DNA from: UBA11164 sp002420085
Lineage (GTDB): Bacteria; Pseudomonadota; Gammaproteobacteria; Xanthomonadales; Xanthomonadaceae
Assembly (NCBI GenBank): GCA_031976395.1
Contig: DALYLJ010000058.1
Location: 1-16,910, forward strand
Reading direction: 5' to 3'
DNA: 16,910 nt
Shown here: in pieces, positions 1-6,612 of the stretch
Layout: every line of letters starts with the position of its first letter
How positions within the stretch are numbered: position 1 is the stretch's first letter
The notes under the pieces: model-generated
Database searches by the model: none
What the model saw: only the letters and a program-made list of their open reading frames with translations
Told to the model about the DNA's origin: nothing
Position numbers and translations under genes: made by a program

Positions 1-1
1 C

Positions 2-1504
2 CTGCAGGAGCTGGGCCCGATCTTCGTCAAGTTCGGGCAGATTCTCTCGACCCGACGTGACCTGCTGCCGCCCGATCTGGTCGAGGAACTGGCGCTGTTG
101 CAGGACCGGGTCGCGCCGTTTCCGGGCGCGCAGGCGCAGGCGATCATCGAGGCCCAACTAGGCACCCCGATCTCCACGCTGTTCGCGCAGTTCGAGATCG
201 AGCCGCTGGCCTCGGCCTCGATCGCCCAGGTCCACGCCGCCCGCCTGCCCGGCCGTGACGGTCAACCCGGTCGCGAAGTGGTGATCAAGGTGCTGCGGCC
301 GGGCGTGCGTGAACGGATCACGGCCGATCTGGCCCTGCTCAAGGCCCTCGCCCAGGTGGTCGCCCACACCCATCCGCGTGCCGACCGGATTCGGCCGCTG
401 GACGTGGTCGCCGAGATCGAGAACACCCTGTCGGCCGAACTCGATCTCCAGCGCGAGGGCGCCAACGCCAGCCTGCTGCGCCGCAATTGGCTGGCCTCCA
501 ACGACCTCTACGTGCCCGAGGTGTTCTGGGATTACAGCAGCGAGCGGGTGCTGACCCTGGAGCGGCTGCGCGGCATCCCGTCAGACGACATCGCGGCGAT
601 CGATGCGGCCGGCATCGATCGCCGGAAACTGGCCGCCAAGGGCGTGCGAGTGTTCTACACCCAGGTCTTCCGCGACAACTTCTTTCACGCCGATGCCCAC
701 GCCGGCAACATCTGGGTCGATGCCGACCCGGCGCGCCGCGACGACCCGCGCTTCATCGCGCTCGACTTCGGGATCATGGGCCAGTTGCCGAGTGCCGACC
801 AGTATTACCTGGCGGAAAACTTCATGGCCATGTTCAGCCGGGACTACCGGCGGATCGCCGAACTGCACGTCGAGGCCGGCTGGATGCCCGACCACGTCCG
901 CATCGACGAACTGGAAGCCTCGGTGCGGGCGGTCTGCGAACCCTACTTCACCCGACCGCTGGCCGAAATTTCGCTCGGCGAAGTGCTGGTCAAGCTGTTC
1001 CGCACCGCCCAGCAGTACGAACTGACCCTGCAACCGCAATTGATCCTGCTGCAAAAGACCCTGCTCAACATCGAAGGCATCGGCCGCCAGTTGGATCCCA
1101 GTCTGGACATCTGGGCGGTTGCTCACCCGGTGCTGGAATCGATCCTGCGCGAACGCTACAGCCCGCGCCAGTTGCGGCGCGAACTGGTCAAGCGGATGCC
1201 GGAACTGATCACCCACGCCCCGGACATGCCACGTCTGGTGCGCGAGTGGCTGTTGCAGCAGAGCAGCGGTCGGCACATCGTGCGAATGCGCTCGGACGAG
1301 ATCGCCCAACTGGTCGAAGCGACTCGCCGTGGTCAGCGTCAGACCGTTTACGCCATCCTCGGGACCGGCCTGCTAATCGCTGCCGCCGTGCTGTTTGGCC
1401 TCGATGCCGGTGGCGAGCGCATGGCCGGCATCCCGGTCGCCGTCTGGGTCGCCGGAGTCGGTGCGCTGGGTGCCTTCATGGCAGCCTGGCCACGACGCAG
1501 GTGA
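2..1504 (+). CDS. ubiB: UbiB, ubiquinone biosynthesis atypical kinase/ATPase (5' partial)
   Basis: Member of the ABC1/ADCK/UbiB atypical kinase family, which supports aerobic ubiquinone biosynthesis at the inner membrane. It is an ATPase thought to organise or extract lipid intermediates rather than a classical protein kinase. The reading frame is open from the left edge. Its first residues, LQELGPIFVKFGQILSTRRD, hold the family KxGQ motif (window residues 10-13). Further on come an Ala-rich nucleotide loop (ASASIAQVH, about 71-79), the VVIKVLRPG lysine strand, the catalytic-loop equivalent HADAHAGN (about 229-236) and the metal-binding LDFG (about 254-257). Two C-terminal hydrophobic segments before the final WPRRR are the usual UbiB membrane anchor. 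About 500 residues are present; compared with E. coli UbiB (546 aa) some 70-80 N-terminal residues are missing. The usual Pro in HADxHPGN is Ala here. The stop overlaps the GTG start of truC. Identification is firm. Confidence 0.95.
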   Translation: MQELGPIFVKFGQILSTRRDLLPPDLVEELALLQDRVAPFPGAQAQAIIEAQLGTPISTLFAQFEIEPLASASIAQVHAARLPGRDGQPGREVVIKVLRPGVRERITADLALLKALAQVVAHTHPRADRIRPLDVVAEIENTLSAELDLQREGANASLLRRNWLASNDLYVPEVFWDYSSERVLTLERLRGIPSDDIAAIDAAGIDRRKLAAKGVRVFYTQVFRDNFFHADAHAGNIWVDADPARRDDPRFIALDFGIMGQLPSADQYYLAENFMAMFSRDYRRIAELHVEAGWMPDHVRIDELEASVRAVCEPYFTRPLAEISLGEVLVKLFRTAQQYELTLQPQLILLQKTLLNIEGIGRQLDPSLDIWAVAHPVLESILRERYSPRQLRRELVKRMPELITHAPDMPRLVREWLLQQSSGRHIVRMRSDEIAQLVEATRRGQRQTVYAILGTGLLIAAAVLFGLDAGGERMAGIPVAVWVAGVGALGAFMAAWPRRR

Positions 1505-2292
1505 GCACACTCGACTCGATCGAGGTGCTGTACCGTGACGCCAGCCTGGCCGTGGTCGCCAAGCCGGCGCGTTTGATGATGCACGACAGCGCCTTGGCAC
1601 GCGGCGAACACGACTTCGCCCTCGATCGGCTGCGTCGGCAATTCGGGCAGCGGGTCCATTTCGCCCATCGACTCGATCGTGCCACCAGCGGCTGCCTGCT
1701 GCTCGCCTTCGATGCCGAGACCGCCGGCCGACTCGGTCGGGCGTTCATGGCCCGCGAGATCGCCAAGGACTACCTCGCAGTCGGGCGCGGCTGGCCGGCC
1801 GAGGATCACGGCCTGATCGATCATCCGCTCGACGGCGGACCCGGCAAGCCCGAGCGCAAACCGGCCCGCACCGCCTACCAGGTGCTGGCCAGGGGCGAAC
1901 TGCCCTTGCCTTCGGGCGGCTTCCCGACCTCGCGCTTCGCCTTGTTGCGCTGCCAACCGGAAACCGGGCGGTTCCGTCAGATTCGCCGTCACCTGCATCA
2001 TGTCGGCCACCATCTGATCGGCGACACCAGCCACGGCGACGGCCAGCGCAACCGCCTGTTCCGCAGCCATCTCGGCGTCCACCGGATGTTGCTGCATGCC
2101 TGGCGGCTGGCCTTCAAGCATCCGGACGGCGATCGCCGGATCGCCGTCGCGGCGCCGCTCGATCGCGACTGGCAGTGCGTACTGGATCGGTTCGGCTGGA
2201 CGCTCCCCGACCCGACCGCACTGCCGATCGGCGAACCCGACCCGAGCCCGCCGCACCACTCCGGCCGATCCGAGCCCGTCGTTCCGACGTAG
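1501..2292 (+). CDS. truC: TruC, tRNA pseudouridine(65) synthase (RluA family)
   Basis: Predicted to isomerise a uridine of certain tRNAs (U65 in E. coli) to pseudouridine. The 263-aa protein has the RluA-family catalytic motif HRLDRATSG, with the nucleophilic Asp at residue 59. It also has the TruC-like C-terminal run PETGRFRQIRRHLHHVGHHL followed by IGDTSHGDGQRN, and MLLHAWRLAF. It follows E. coli TruC (260 aa) along its whole length, including the late FGW, and has no S4 domain. I chose the GTG at 1501 because it overlaps the ubiB stop (GTGA) and places the first strand (IEVLYRDASLAVVAKPA) at the correct distance from the N terminus. The same frame is open far upstream, but that part only shadows ubiB. 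The Shine-Dalgarno is weak, fitting translational coupling to ubiB. The last 30 or so residues (Pro/Ser rich) are a poorly conserved tail. Another RluA-type specificity is possible but less likely. Confidence 0.9.
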   Translation: MSTLDSIEVLYRDASLAVVAKPARLMMHDSALARGEHDFALDRLRRQFGQRVHFAHRLDRATSGCLLLAFDAETAGRLGRAFMAREIAKDYLAVGRGWPAEDHGLIDHPLDGGPGKPERKPARTAYQVLARGELPLPSGGFPTSRFALLRCQPETGRFRQIRRHLHHVGHHLIGDTSHGDGQRNRLFRSHLGVHRMLLHAWRLAFKHPDGDRRIAVAAPLDRDWQCVLDRFGWTLPDPTALPIGEPDPSPPHHSGRSEPVVPT

Positions 2293-2307
2293 AATCGGAA
2301 GCCCTTC

Positions 2308-2745
2308 ATGGAGCCCGCGTCCGTGCTGCGCATTTCCGACCGTCTGACCATCCCGGAACAGGAACTGGTCGAGCGCTTCGTGCGCTCGGCCGGACCCGGT
2401 GGCCAGAACGTCAACAAGGTCGCCACAGCGGTGGAATTGCGCTTCGACATCGCCGGCTCACCGTCGCTGCCGGAACCGCTGCGGCAACGGCTGCTGGCCA
2501 AGCGCGACCGGCGACTGACCGATGACGGCGTCCTGGTGCTCAGTGCCCAGCGCTTTCGCAGCCAGGACCGCAACCGCGAGGATGCCCGCGCCCGTCTGAT
2601 CGCCTTCATCGCGGCCGGTCTGATCGTGCCGAAGGCGCGGATCGCCACCCGGCCCGGTGCCGGCGCTGAACGCCGACGACTGGACAGCAAGCGCGTGCGT
2701 TCCGACCTCAAGCGAACCCGACGTGTCCCCGGCGGAGACGATTGA
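2308..2745 (+). CDS. arfB: ArfB (YaeJ), peptidyl-tRNA hydrolase for ribosome rescue
   Basis: Predicted codon-independent release factor that frees peptides from ribosomes stalled on mRNA without a stop codon. The 145-aa protein contains the release-factor GGQ motif at residues 31-33 (SAGPGGQNVNKVAT), the strand following it (VELRFDI), and LSAQRFRSQDRNREDARARL. It ends in a long Arg/Lys-rich tail (about 115-141) of the kind that enters the empty mRNA channel. No codon-recognition domains are present, and the length equals E. coli ArfB (140 aa). The ATG at 2308 has a GGAAG six bases upstream (2297-2301), 15 bases after the truC stop. An in-frame GTG at 2323 would match the E. coli N terminus even more closely and cannot be excluded. 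The stop shares one base with the next start. Confidence 0.94.
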   Translation: MEPASVLRISDRLTIPEQELVERFVRSAGPGGQNVNKVATAVELRFDIAGSPSLPEPLRQRLLAKRDRRLTDDGVLVLSAQRFRSQDRNREDARARLIAFIAAGLIVPKARIATRPGAGAERRRLDSKRVRSDLKRTRRVPGGDD

Positions 2746-3344
2746 TGCGCCATCGCCAACCGCTGCAAGTGGACGTCCCCGAGTGCGCCCCACGCGCCCA
2801 TGGCCGGTTCGCACGCGGCTTCGGCCGGACCCTCATGTGGCTGGGCGGCTGGCGCATCGTCGGTCGCTTTCCGCCCCACCCGCGACTGGTCATCATCGCT
2901 GCACCGCACTCCTCGGGCTGGGATGCCTTCTGGGGTCTGGCCGCCAAGCTCGCGCTCGGCCTGGACATGAAATTCATGGCCAAGGCCGAATTGTTCTGGT
3001 GGCCGCTCGGGCCGATCCTGCTCTGGCTGGGCGGCATCCCGACCAACCGCACTGCCCCCGGCGGCCTGGTCGGCGACACCGCCCGACGGCTTGCCGAAGC
3101 CGATGCCCTGTGGCTGGTGATCGCCCCCGAAGGCACCCGCAAGCGGGTCGAGCGCTGGAAATCCGGTTTCTGGCGAATCGCCCAACCGGCCTCGGTTCCA
3201 GTTGCCTGCGCTTACTTCCACTACCCGGATCGCACCATCGGCATCGGCGCCACGTTTGAACTCGGCACCGACCTGGACGCCGATCTGGCACGGATCCGGG
3301 CCTGGTATCGACCCTGGGTCGGCAAGCATCGGAACGTCGATTGA
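2745..3344 (+). CDS. PlsC-like 1-acylglycerol-3-phosphate acyltransferase family protein
   Basis: Short (199 aa) member of the glycerolipid/lysophospholipid acyltransferase superfamily, which moves an acyl chain from acyl-ACP or acyl-CoA to a lipid hydroxyl at the inner membrane. The catalytic HX4D box is APHSSGWD (H55, D60). Block II is weak, block III is GGIPTNR (96-102), and the PEGTR box is IAPEGTRKR (126-134). There is no clear N-terminal membrane anchor; hydrophobic patches at about 48-54 and 84-98 belong to the core fold. It is some 45 residues shorter than E. coli PlsC (245 aa), so the acceptor is uncertain. I start at the ATG sharing its A with the arfB stop (TGATG) because GGAG sits at 2734-2737. 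A TTG directly before it is the alternative. The 3' end overlaps the next TTG start. Lipid acyltransferase is confident; the substrate is not. Confidence 0.85.
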   Translation: MRHRQPLQVDVPECAPRAHGRFARGFGRTLMWLGGWRIVGRFPPHPRLVIIAAPHSSGWDAFWGLAAKLALGLDMKFMAKAELFWWPLGPILLWLGGIPTNRTAPGGLVGDTARRLAEADALWLVIAPEGTRKRVERWKSGFWRIAQPASVPVACAYFHYPDRTIGIGATFELGTDLDADLARIRAWYRPWVGKHRNVD

Positions 3345-4033
3345 GCCACGCCCCCGCCATCCCGATCCTGGTCTCGTTCAGTGGCGGCAAGGACGCCGCC
3401 TGGACCCTGCACCGCCTGCAACAGTCATCGCACTACCGACCGATCGGCCTGCTGACCACCCTGGAAGACGGCGCCCAGGTCGCCCTGCACGGCCTGCGCC
3501 GTGAAGTGATCGCCGCCCAGGCACGCGCGCTCGGCCTGCCCCTGCTGGAGGCGCCGATGCCCGACCGGGCCGACAACCTGGCCTACGAGGGCGCCTTCGC
3601 CACCGCCCTGGAACTGGCGCGACTGCGCTGGCCGGGCCTTGCCCACATCGCCTTCGGTGACATCTTCCTGGCCGATATCAAAGCGTATCGCGACCAGGTC
3701 TGCGGCCGATTGGGTTGGACCGCCGTCTATCCCCTGTTTGGCGCCGACAGCCGCAGCCTGGCGGACGCGATGATCGCCGCCGGACTCAAGGCCCGCATCT
3801 GCTGCATCGACAGCGAGCGCCTGTCGGCCGACTTCCTCGCCCGGCAATTCAATCGCAGCCTGCTCGACCAACTGCCGCCCGACATCGACCCGTGTGGCGA
3901 GTACGGCGAATTCCACACCTGCGTGTTCGACGGCCCGATGTTCCAGCACCCGATCGCGATCGAACGCGGCGCCTCCTCGCTCTACCGCAACCGCTTTCTG
4001 CGCGCCGACTTCCGCCTGCCCGCGAGCGACTGA
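3341..4033 (+). CDS. Dph6-related PP-loop ATP pyrophosphatase (Diphthami_syn_2 family)
   Basis: 230-aa N-type ATP pyrophosphatase related to eukaryotic and archaeal diphthine-ammonia ligase Dph6. The PP-loop is SFSGGKDAAW (residues 12-21, S14-G-G-K-D18). Family hallmarks follow: FGDIFLADIKAYRDQV (106-120), the GADSRSL region (134-140), and the diagnostic DPCGEYGEFHTCVFDGP (183-199). These enzymes adenylate a substrate before amide or thiol transfer. Bacteria have no diphthamide on elongation factor G, so the bacterial substrate is unknown and true Dph6 activity should not be assumed. The only sensible start is the TTG at 3341, which overlaps the upstream stop (TTGA) with GGAA at 3331-3334. 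No ATG or GTG lies between it and the PP-loop. It is the last gene of the plus-strand run and converges on merR. Confidence 0.85.
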   Translation: MSHAPAIPILVSFSGGKDAAWTLHRLQQSSHYRPIGLLTTLEDGAQVALHGLRREVIAAQARALGLPLLEAPMPDRADNLAYEGAFATALELARLRWPGLAHIAFGDIFLADIKAYRDQVCGRLGWTAVYPLFGADSRSLADAMIAAGLKARICCIDSERLSADFLARQFNRSLLDQLPPDIDPCGEYGEFHTCVFDGPMFQHPIAIERGASSLYRNRFLRADFRLPASD

Positions 4034-4097
4034 CGGCCGACCGGGCGGCTGCATTCCAGTGATCCGACTCGATCCCTGTCTGCCGTATCCTGAAATT

Positions 4098-4159
4098 GCA
4101 TGCGTCCCTGCGCATGCCCGTGCCTCACGCACAGCCGGTCCCGCCGGCACGCTGGCGGG
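4098..4159. terminator. Two inverted repeats between convergent genes, possible terminator region
   Basis: The 136-bp gap between the Dph6-like gene and merR holds two stem-loops. The first is GCATGCG / CGCATGC (4098-4104 and 4111-4117), perfect 7-bp arms with a 6-base loop. Read on the merR strand it is followed by AATTTCA, a short T run. The second is CCCGCC / GGCGGG (4140-4145 and 4154-4159), which extends inward by a wobble and one more pair. Neither has a real U tract, so the assignment rests on position between two 3' ends. Confidence 0.35.
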
Positions 4160-4169
4160 CATGCGGCGG

Positions 4170-4574
4170 TCAGCGCTGCAATGCCGCGATCAGCGGGCAT
4201 GAGACCGTGCCGCGATCGGCCTCGCACGCGCTCAGCAAGCCCGACAGTGCCACCTCCATCTGCACGAGATCGGCCAGGCGGGCGCGGACATCGGCCAGCC
4301 GTAGTGCGGCCAGTTCGGCCGCCTCACCACACTGCGTGCCGTCTTCCAGCCTCAACAGTTGACCGATCTCGTCGAGGCTGAACCCCACCCGCTGGGCAGC
4401 CTTGACGAATTTCATCCGCGCCACATCGGCGCTGCCATAGCGGCGGATGCTGCCATGGAGTCGATCCGGGGTCGGCAGCAGTTGCCGGCGTTGATAGAAG
4501 CGAATCGTCTCGACGTTGACCCCGGTCGCCTTGGCGAAGGCACCGATGGTCAGGTTTTCCGGCAGAGCGTCCAC
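4170..4574 (-). CDS. merR: MerR, Hg(II)-responsive transcriptional regulator
   Basis: 134-aa metalloregulator that represses the mer promoter without mercury and underwinds it to activate when Hg(II) binds. The N-terminal winged helix-turn-helix (LTIGAFAKATGVNVETIRFY, residues 8-27) and GSIRRYG (41-47) match classical MerR. A dimerisation helix follows. The three Hg-binding cysteines fall at C82, C117 and C126 (DGTQCGEAA, LSACEAD, TVSCPLI), the same numbers as Tn501/Tn21 MerR. That identity fixes the GTG start at 4574. A GGAG for this start lies nine bases upstream, inside the left arm of the divergent mer operator, so MerR binding would cover its own leader and autoregulate it. The preserved cysteine triad argues against a Zn, Cu or Cd sensor. 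Confidence 0.97.
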   Translation of the reverse strand: MDALPENLTIGAFAKATGVNVETIRFYQRRQLLPTPDRLHGSIRRYGSADVARMKFVKAAQRVGFSLDEIGQLLRLEDGTQCGEAAELAALRLADVRARLADLVQMEVALSGLLSACEADRGTVSCPLIAALQR

Positions 4575-4579
4575 TGTGC

Positions 4580-4610
4580 TTGACTCCGTAGCTGACTACG
4601 GAAATAAGCT
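4580..4610 (+). promoter_or_regulatory. mer operator/promoter (MerR-type, 19-bp spacer)
   Basis: A -35 hexamer TTGACT (4580-4585) and a -10 hexamer TAAGCT (4605-4610) are separated by 19 bp, the overlong spacer typical of MerR-activated promoters. The spacer holds a dyad with perfect 7-bp arms, TCCGTAG and CTACGGA (4585-4591 and 4596-4602), around a CTGA centre. It resembles the Tn21/Tn501 PmerT operator. Transcription would run rightward into merC and merA. The divergent merR start lies only five bases left of the -35, so the merR promoter and Shine-Dalgarno overlap the site. Confidence 0.93.
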
Positions 4611-4639
4611 TAGCGCGCCACAGACGGGAGGGAAAACGG

Positions 4640-5068
4640 ATGGCCATGAATCCGCTCATGCGCATCACCGACAGGGCCGGCGCACTCGGCGCGCTGGTAT
4701 CGGCCATGGGCTGCGCGATGTGCTTCCCTGCCATCGCCAGCCTGGGTGCCGCGATCGGCCTCGGCTTCCTGAGTCGATGGGAAGGACTGTTCATCAACAC
4801 CCTGTTGCCGGGCTTCGCCTGGCTGGTATTGATCATCAACGCACTGGGCTGGTTCAGCCATCGGCAGTGGCAGCGCAGTGTGCTCGGCATGCTCGGGCCC
4901 ACCCTGGTGCTGCTGTCGCTGTATCCCTGGTTCAAGTACGGCTGGAGCAGCTACGCCACCTATGCCGGCATCGGCCTGATGCTGACGGTATCGGTCTGGG
5001 ATCTGCTCTCGCCGGCCAGTCGCCGCTGCGACCGGCCCGATTGCCATGCCGGGCAGGGAGAGCCGTGA
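4640..5068 (+). CDS. merC: MerC, mercuric ion transporter
   Basis: 142-aa inner-membrane protein that brings Hg(II) into the cytoplasm for reduction. The pattern GALGALVSAMGCAMCFPAIA with C25xxC28 in the first membrane segment, then GLGFLSRWEGLFIN and ALGWFSHRQWQRS, is MerC rather than MerT. Four hydrophobic segments are visible at about 14-42, 49-71, 80-97 and 103-121. A C-terminal cytoplasmic Cys pair (C130, C135) could pass Hg on to MerA. The start at 4640 has GGGAGG at 4626-4631, eight bases upstream; the in-frame ATG at 4646 is spaced less well. The TGA stop overlaps the merA ATG (TGATG). It is the first gene behind the mer promoter and the only Hg transporter here. No merT or merP is present. 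Confidence 0.95.
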   Translation: MAMNPLMRITDRAGALGALVSAMGCAMCFPAIASLGAAIGLGFLSRWEGLFINTLLPGFAWLVLIINALGWFSHRQWQRSVLGMLGPTLVLLSLYPWFKYGWSSYATYAGIGLMLTVSVWDLLSPASRRCDRPDCHAGQGEP

Positions 5069-6501
5069 TGAGCGATTGCTGCACGGTCGAAAACCGCCTG
5101 CCCGACCGACTGCACATCGCCGTGATCGGCAGCGGCGGCGCGGCGATGGCGGCCGCACTCAAGGCCGTGGAGCTTGGTGCGCGCGTCACGCTGATCGAGC
5201 GCGGCACGATCGGCGGCACCTGCGTCAATGTCGGCTGCGTGCCGTCCAAGATCATGATCCGCGCCGCCCACATCGCCCATGTGCGTGCCGCGAGTCCGTT
5301 CGACGCTGGCATCGCGGCGGCAGTGCCGGCCATCCTGCGCGAGCGGCTGCTCATCCAGCAGCAGGCGCGCGTCGAGGAACTGCGCCACGCCAAGTACCAA
5401 CGTATTCTGGACGGCAATCCAAGCATCACGCGAGTGACCGGCGAGGCCCGATTCACCGACGCACGCATGCTGACCGTGACGACTGCCGACGGCAGCACCC
5501 GCTCAGTGGCTTTCGACCGCTGCCTGATCGCAACGGGCGCGAGTCCGACGATCCCGCCGATCGCGGGACTGGCGGACACCCCGTACTGGACGTCGACCGA
5601 GGCGCTGGCGAGCGACAGCATCCCCGAACGGCTGGCGGTGATCGGTGGTTCGGTGGTCGCGGTCGAACTGGCGCAAGCGTTCGCCCGGCTGGGCAGCCAG
5701 GTGACGATCCTGGCGCGTAGCACGGTGCTCTCTCGCGAGGAGCCGACCATCGGTGCGGCGCTGGCTGATGCCTTCCGTGCCGAAGCGATCGAGGTGCTTG
5801 AACATGCCCAGGTGAGTCGGGTGGCCCATCAGGATGATCAGTTCCTGCTCAGCACTGGACACGGCGAACGGCGTGCCGATCGGCTGCTCATCGCCACCGG
5901 CCGCAGCCCGAATACGGCGGCGCTGAATCTGGCGGCGGCCGGCGTCGCGGTGAACGCACAGGGAGCGATCCGAATCGACTCGGGGATGCGCACCGGTGTG
6001 CCAGGCATCTACGCAGCCGGCGACTGCACCGATCAGCCGCAGTTCGTCCATGTCGCGGCGGCGGCCGGTACCCGTTCTGCGATCAACATGACCGGCGGTG
6101 ACACGGTGCTCGATCTGACTGTCCTGCCAGTCGTGGTGTTCACCGACCCGCAGGTCGCCACGGTCGGTCTCTCCGAAGCCGAGGCCCGCCGCCAGGGAAT
6201 CGAGACCGACAGCCGCACCCTCACGCTCGACAACGTACCGCGCGCGCTCGCCAACTTCGACACGCGCGGTTTCATCAAGCTGGTGGCGGACGCCGGCACC
6301 GGCCGGTTGATCGGCGTGCAGGCCGTCGCGCCCGAGGCGGGCGAGTTGATCCAGACCGCCGCCCTGGCGATTCACCATCGGATGACCGTCTCGGCGTTGG
6401 CCGACCGGTTGTTTCCATACCTCACGATGGTTGAAGGGCTCAAGCTCGCTGCCCAGACCTTCAGCAGGGATGTCACGCAACTGTCCTGCTGTGCCGGATG
6501 A
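5068..6501 (+). CDS. merA: MerA, mercuric reductase (core form without NmerA)
   Basis: 477-aa FAD- and NADPH-dependent flavoprotein disulfide reductase converting Hg(II) to volatile Hg(0) in the cytoplasm. Motifs in order are the FAD-binding VIGSGGAAMAAA (19-30), the redox-active GGTCVNVGC (C52, C57), the ATGASP signature, and the NADPH-binding VIGGSVVAVELAQ (191-203). Then come the second FAD motif GIYAAGDCTDQPQF (313-326), the dimer-interface FPYLTMVEGLKLA, and the C-terminal vicinal pair C474-C475 that receives Hg from substrate thiols. Y173 (TPYWTSTEAL) and Y451 match the conserved active-site tyrosines. The N-terminal metal-binding NmerA domain (GMTCxxC) is absent. In its place is a short tail, MSDCCTVENR, with its own vicinal cysteines (C4, C5). 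The start overlaps the merC stop by one base, with GGGAG upstream. All catalytic residues are intact. Confidence 0.97.
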   Translation: MSDCCTVENRLPDRLHIAVIGSGGAAMAAALKAVELGARVTLIERGTIGGTCVNVGCVPSKIMIRAAHIAHVRAASPFDAGIAAAVPAILRERLLIQQQARVEELRHAKYQRILDGNPSITRVTGEARFTDARMLTVTTADGSTRSVAFDRCLIATGASPTIPPIAGLADTPYWTSTEALASDSIPERLAVIGGSVVAVELAQAFARLGSQVTILARSTVLSREEPTIGAALADAFRAEAIEVLEHAQVSRVAHQDDQFLLSTGHGERRADRLLIATGRSPNTAALNLAAAGVAVNAQGAIRIDSGMRTGVPGIYAAGDCTDQPQFVHVAAAAGTRSAINMTGGDTVLDLTVLPVVVFTDPQVATVGLSEAEARRQGIETDSRTLTLDNVPRALANFDTRGFIKLVADAGTGRLIGVQAVAPEAGELIQTAALAIHHRMTVSALADRLFPYLTMVEGLKLAAQTFSRDVTQLSCCAG

Positions 6502-6560
6502 GCCCGAACGTGAGATGCAAGCCGAACCGGCGCCGCCGATGACGATGCCCTGTCCCTGCC

Positions 6561-6589
6561 GGAATCGTCCGGGTATTTCCGGGCATTCC
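6561..6589. terminator. Interrupted inverted repeat between merA and ppc
   Basis: Between the convergent 3' ends of merA and ppc, GGAAT (6561-6565) pairs with ATTCC (6585-6589). An inner CCGG/CCGG pair (6569-6572 and 6579-6582) lies around the loop GTATTT. Stem bulges and the lack of a U tract make this a weak candidate, supported mainly by position. The rest of the 111-bp gap shows no gene. Confidence 0.3.
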
Positions 6590-6612
6590 AGGATTGCCGC
6601 CAACTCGGCTGA

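Noticed and set aside
487..1500. Open frame running upstream of truC through ubiB
   Set aside because: It is the +1-shifted shadow of ubiB with no recognisable motif; truC similarity begins only at the GTG at 1501.
1998..3329. Long minus-strand open frame opposite truC, arfB and the acyltransferase
   Set aside because: The plus-strand genes carry clear family motifs throughout; the antisense translation is low-complexity Arg/Ser/Gly with no domain.
3425..4162. Minus-strand open frame opposite the Dph6-like gene
   Set aside because: High-GC shadow without motifs; the opposite strand has the PP-loop and GEYGEFHT signature.
4034..4169. Transposon terminal repeat next to mer
   Set aside because: Inverted repeats here are short hairpins; no 38-bp Tn21/Tn3-type end, direct duplication or matching partner in 6502-6612.
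4640..5068. merT as identity of the first mer structural gene
   Set aside because: Four membrane segments, the AMGCAMCFPA motif, GLGFLS and the ALGWFSHRQW stretch are MerC; MerT is about 116 aa with three membrane segments.
5503..6603. Minus-strand open frame opposite merA
   Set aside because: Antisense to highly conserved MerA codons; no ribosome binding site or domain.
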